A stretch of DNA of 64,000 bases, taken from positions 459,501 through 523,500 of the forward strand of contig JAESUZ010000334.1 in assembly GCA_017311185.1 (NCBI GenBank), given 5' to 3'. Positions within the stretch are counted from its first letter, which is position 1. The number at the start of each line of letters is the position of its first letter. The notes below the pieces were generated by a model that made no database searches, was not told where the DNA came from, and was given only the letters and a program-made list of their open reading frames with translations. Below, one piece after another: positions 62,761-64,000 of the stretch. The position numbers and the translations under genes are program-made. The stretch comes from Proteles cristata cristata. Taxonomy: Eukaryota > Chordata > Mammalia > Carnivora > Hyaenidae.

Positions 62761-63220
62761 TCATGAAAATTTTTAGACTAATAATTATAGCTGCATATTT
62801 AAATTTTAAATAGTATCTCAAGTTACTGAAGATGACACATTTACATTCTCTTCCTTTCTTACGCTCAATGTATAGTTACATTATTTTTATATCTTCTAAG
62901 GATAATAAATTTATTTTGAAATTATAATACTAATACGATAATGTTCCCCAACTTGTTTAATCTTGGCTCTAAGTTTAAATGCCTTGAATATGACCCCTCA
63001 ACTTTAAAATATATTTCCGTTCCACTCATGTTTGCCAGAGTGGCGATTTCATGGCCAGATGTTACTACCCTTTGCAGGAGGTCTTTTCATCCGTGAACTG
63101 GCATTCACGTTGCATTGATCACCTTTATGACCTTACGTTTCAGAATTAAACTTAGGACAATATAATCAGCAGCAATCAAAGTGGAGTGTTCTTTTCTTTA
63201 AATAAAAATTTCTTAAAATA
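62761..63220. other. AT-rich, no gene seen
   Basis: No gene or confident repeat. Possibly part of the old L1 block to the right. Confidence 0.35.
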
Positions 63221-63224
63221 AAAA

Positions 63225-64000
63225 TTTTGTCTCGTTGCAAAGTAATAAATATTCATTGCAGAGAAAAATAGAAAATGCTGAGAACCAAATAGGAGAAAAT
63301 AAAAATTATTCCCCCGAGATTATTACTGTCAAGACATATACGGTATTACTGTCTATGCCTACATGTACTCAAAAAAATGCATCGGCCTACAATGAACACC
63401 TCGTTTGTAACCTACTTTATATCTCAGCGAACAATATATAATAGCTTCTATGTGTTTCACTGATGATCCGCCTACATATTACTTACACGCAAAAGCATAT
63501 ATGTACCTGTAAATGGTAAGATGTATATGCACATAAGTAATATACACGCACATATATTTTTCTGTATAGTATCTTTCTGGTATATTATTTTAATGATCAC
63601 ATAATATTAAAGATAGTTTAAATCAGTCCTCTGTTCTATGTATGTTTTTGCTTTGGTGAACAAGGCTGCTCTGAGCATACTTGTAGCTAAATCCCTCTCT
63701 ATAATCATGATTATTTCCTCGGGATAAATTCCTGAAGATGAAATTACTGGGTCAAAGGGTATGAAAAAAAATTCAGATTTTAAAAACATATCAACAAAAT
63801 GCATCTATAGAAGTTACATCCCTTTATATCTCAAGAATAATATACGAGAATGCTGATGTTTCTGTACCTCTGCACACTAATTACTTCCCCCTGAAGAAGA
63901 GGGCAAAATAATACTTTATTTAGCATTTATTTGATTAACACACAGTTGAACATTTACTCATATACTGACCAACTATATTTCCTCTTTGTGATCTCTTTCT
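63225..64000 (-). mobile_element. old L1 3' region, antisense, runs off the window
   Basis: GCAGAGAAAAATAGAAAATGC, AATAAAAATTATTCCCCCGAG, TTTGGTGAACAAGGCTGCTC, AAATTCCTGAAGATGAAATTAC and TGGGTCAAAGGGTATGAAAA follow the reverse complement of an old L1 3' region (gtggaattactgggtcaaagggtatg). It probably continues beyond the window edge. Confidence 0.65.

Overview
This window is mammalian nuclear DNA from a carnivore, most likely a felid. The main evidence is about forty copies of a tRNA-derived SINE. Its head carries RNA polymerase III A-box-like (TGGCTCAGTCGG) and B-box-like (GGTTCGAGCCCC) motifs, followed by a CT-rich middle and an AATAAA-type tail. This is the architecture of the Lys-tRNA-derived carnivore CAN-SINE (SINEC) in its felid form. 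Ancient mammalian repeats (MIR, L2, MLT1/MST MaLR LTRs, MER5A, old L1) lie beneath the SINEs, and two younger carnivore-type L1 3' ends still have target-site duplications (TSDs).

I found no protein-coding gene, tRNA gene or rRNA that I can support. The open reading frames are short, lie in SINEs read through on either strand, or lie in stop-poor low-complexity DNA. The region reads as intergenic or deep-intronic sequence. Family names come from remembered consensus features and were not confirmed by a search.

Layout: 0-9 kb holds two old antisense L1 blocks, a young 5'-truncated antisense L1 (4.94-5.55 kb) and SINEs. 9-16.6 kb is the densest SINE cluster, inserted into old L1 sequence, with MIRs and a (GAAA)n microsatellite. 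16.6-22 kb holds a MaLR LTR, a 22-unit minisatellite whose unit contains a consensus 5' splice donor (18.87-19.26 kb), a small CpG-rich block and an old L1 3' end. 22-30 kb holds an old sense-strand L1 ORF2 region and a SINE-poor stretch. 30-40 kb holds MIRs, MLT1-type LTRs, a 49-nt L1 insertion, a TTCC/TTCG tetranucleotide tract and enhancer-like AT-rich blocks. 40-44 kb holds a possible class I endogenous retroviral LTR, three SINEs, a G-rich minisatellite (42.06-42.52 kb) and a MER5A split by a SINE. 47-52.6 kb holds an L1 3' end, two MLT1 LTRs in the same orientation, a three-fold 68-bp tandem duplication and a good L2 copy. 53-64 kb is SINE-poorer, with MIR and L2 pieces, a second young L1 stub (58.39-58.69 kb), an old L1 3' end, a split DNA transposon and an AT-rich old L1 at the right edge.

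No operon-like or pathway logic is present. What can be read is the insertion history: nested elements with TSDs give a relative order of old L1, MIR, L2, MER5A and MLT1 first, then general felid SINEs, and among the younger layers a distinct SINE subgroup marked by CGCTTAGG and CTCCTAGAAATAAA. The non-TE features most worth checking are the two minisatellites, the 68-bp triplication and several homeodomain-site-rich AT blocks.
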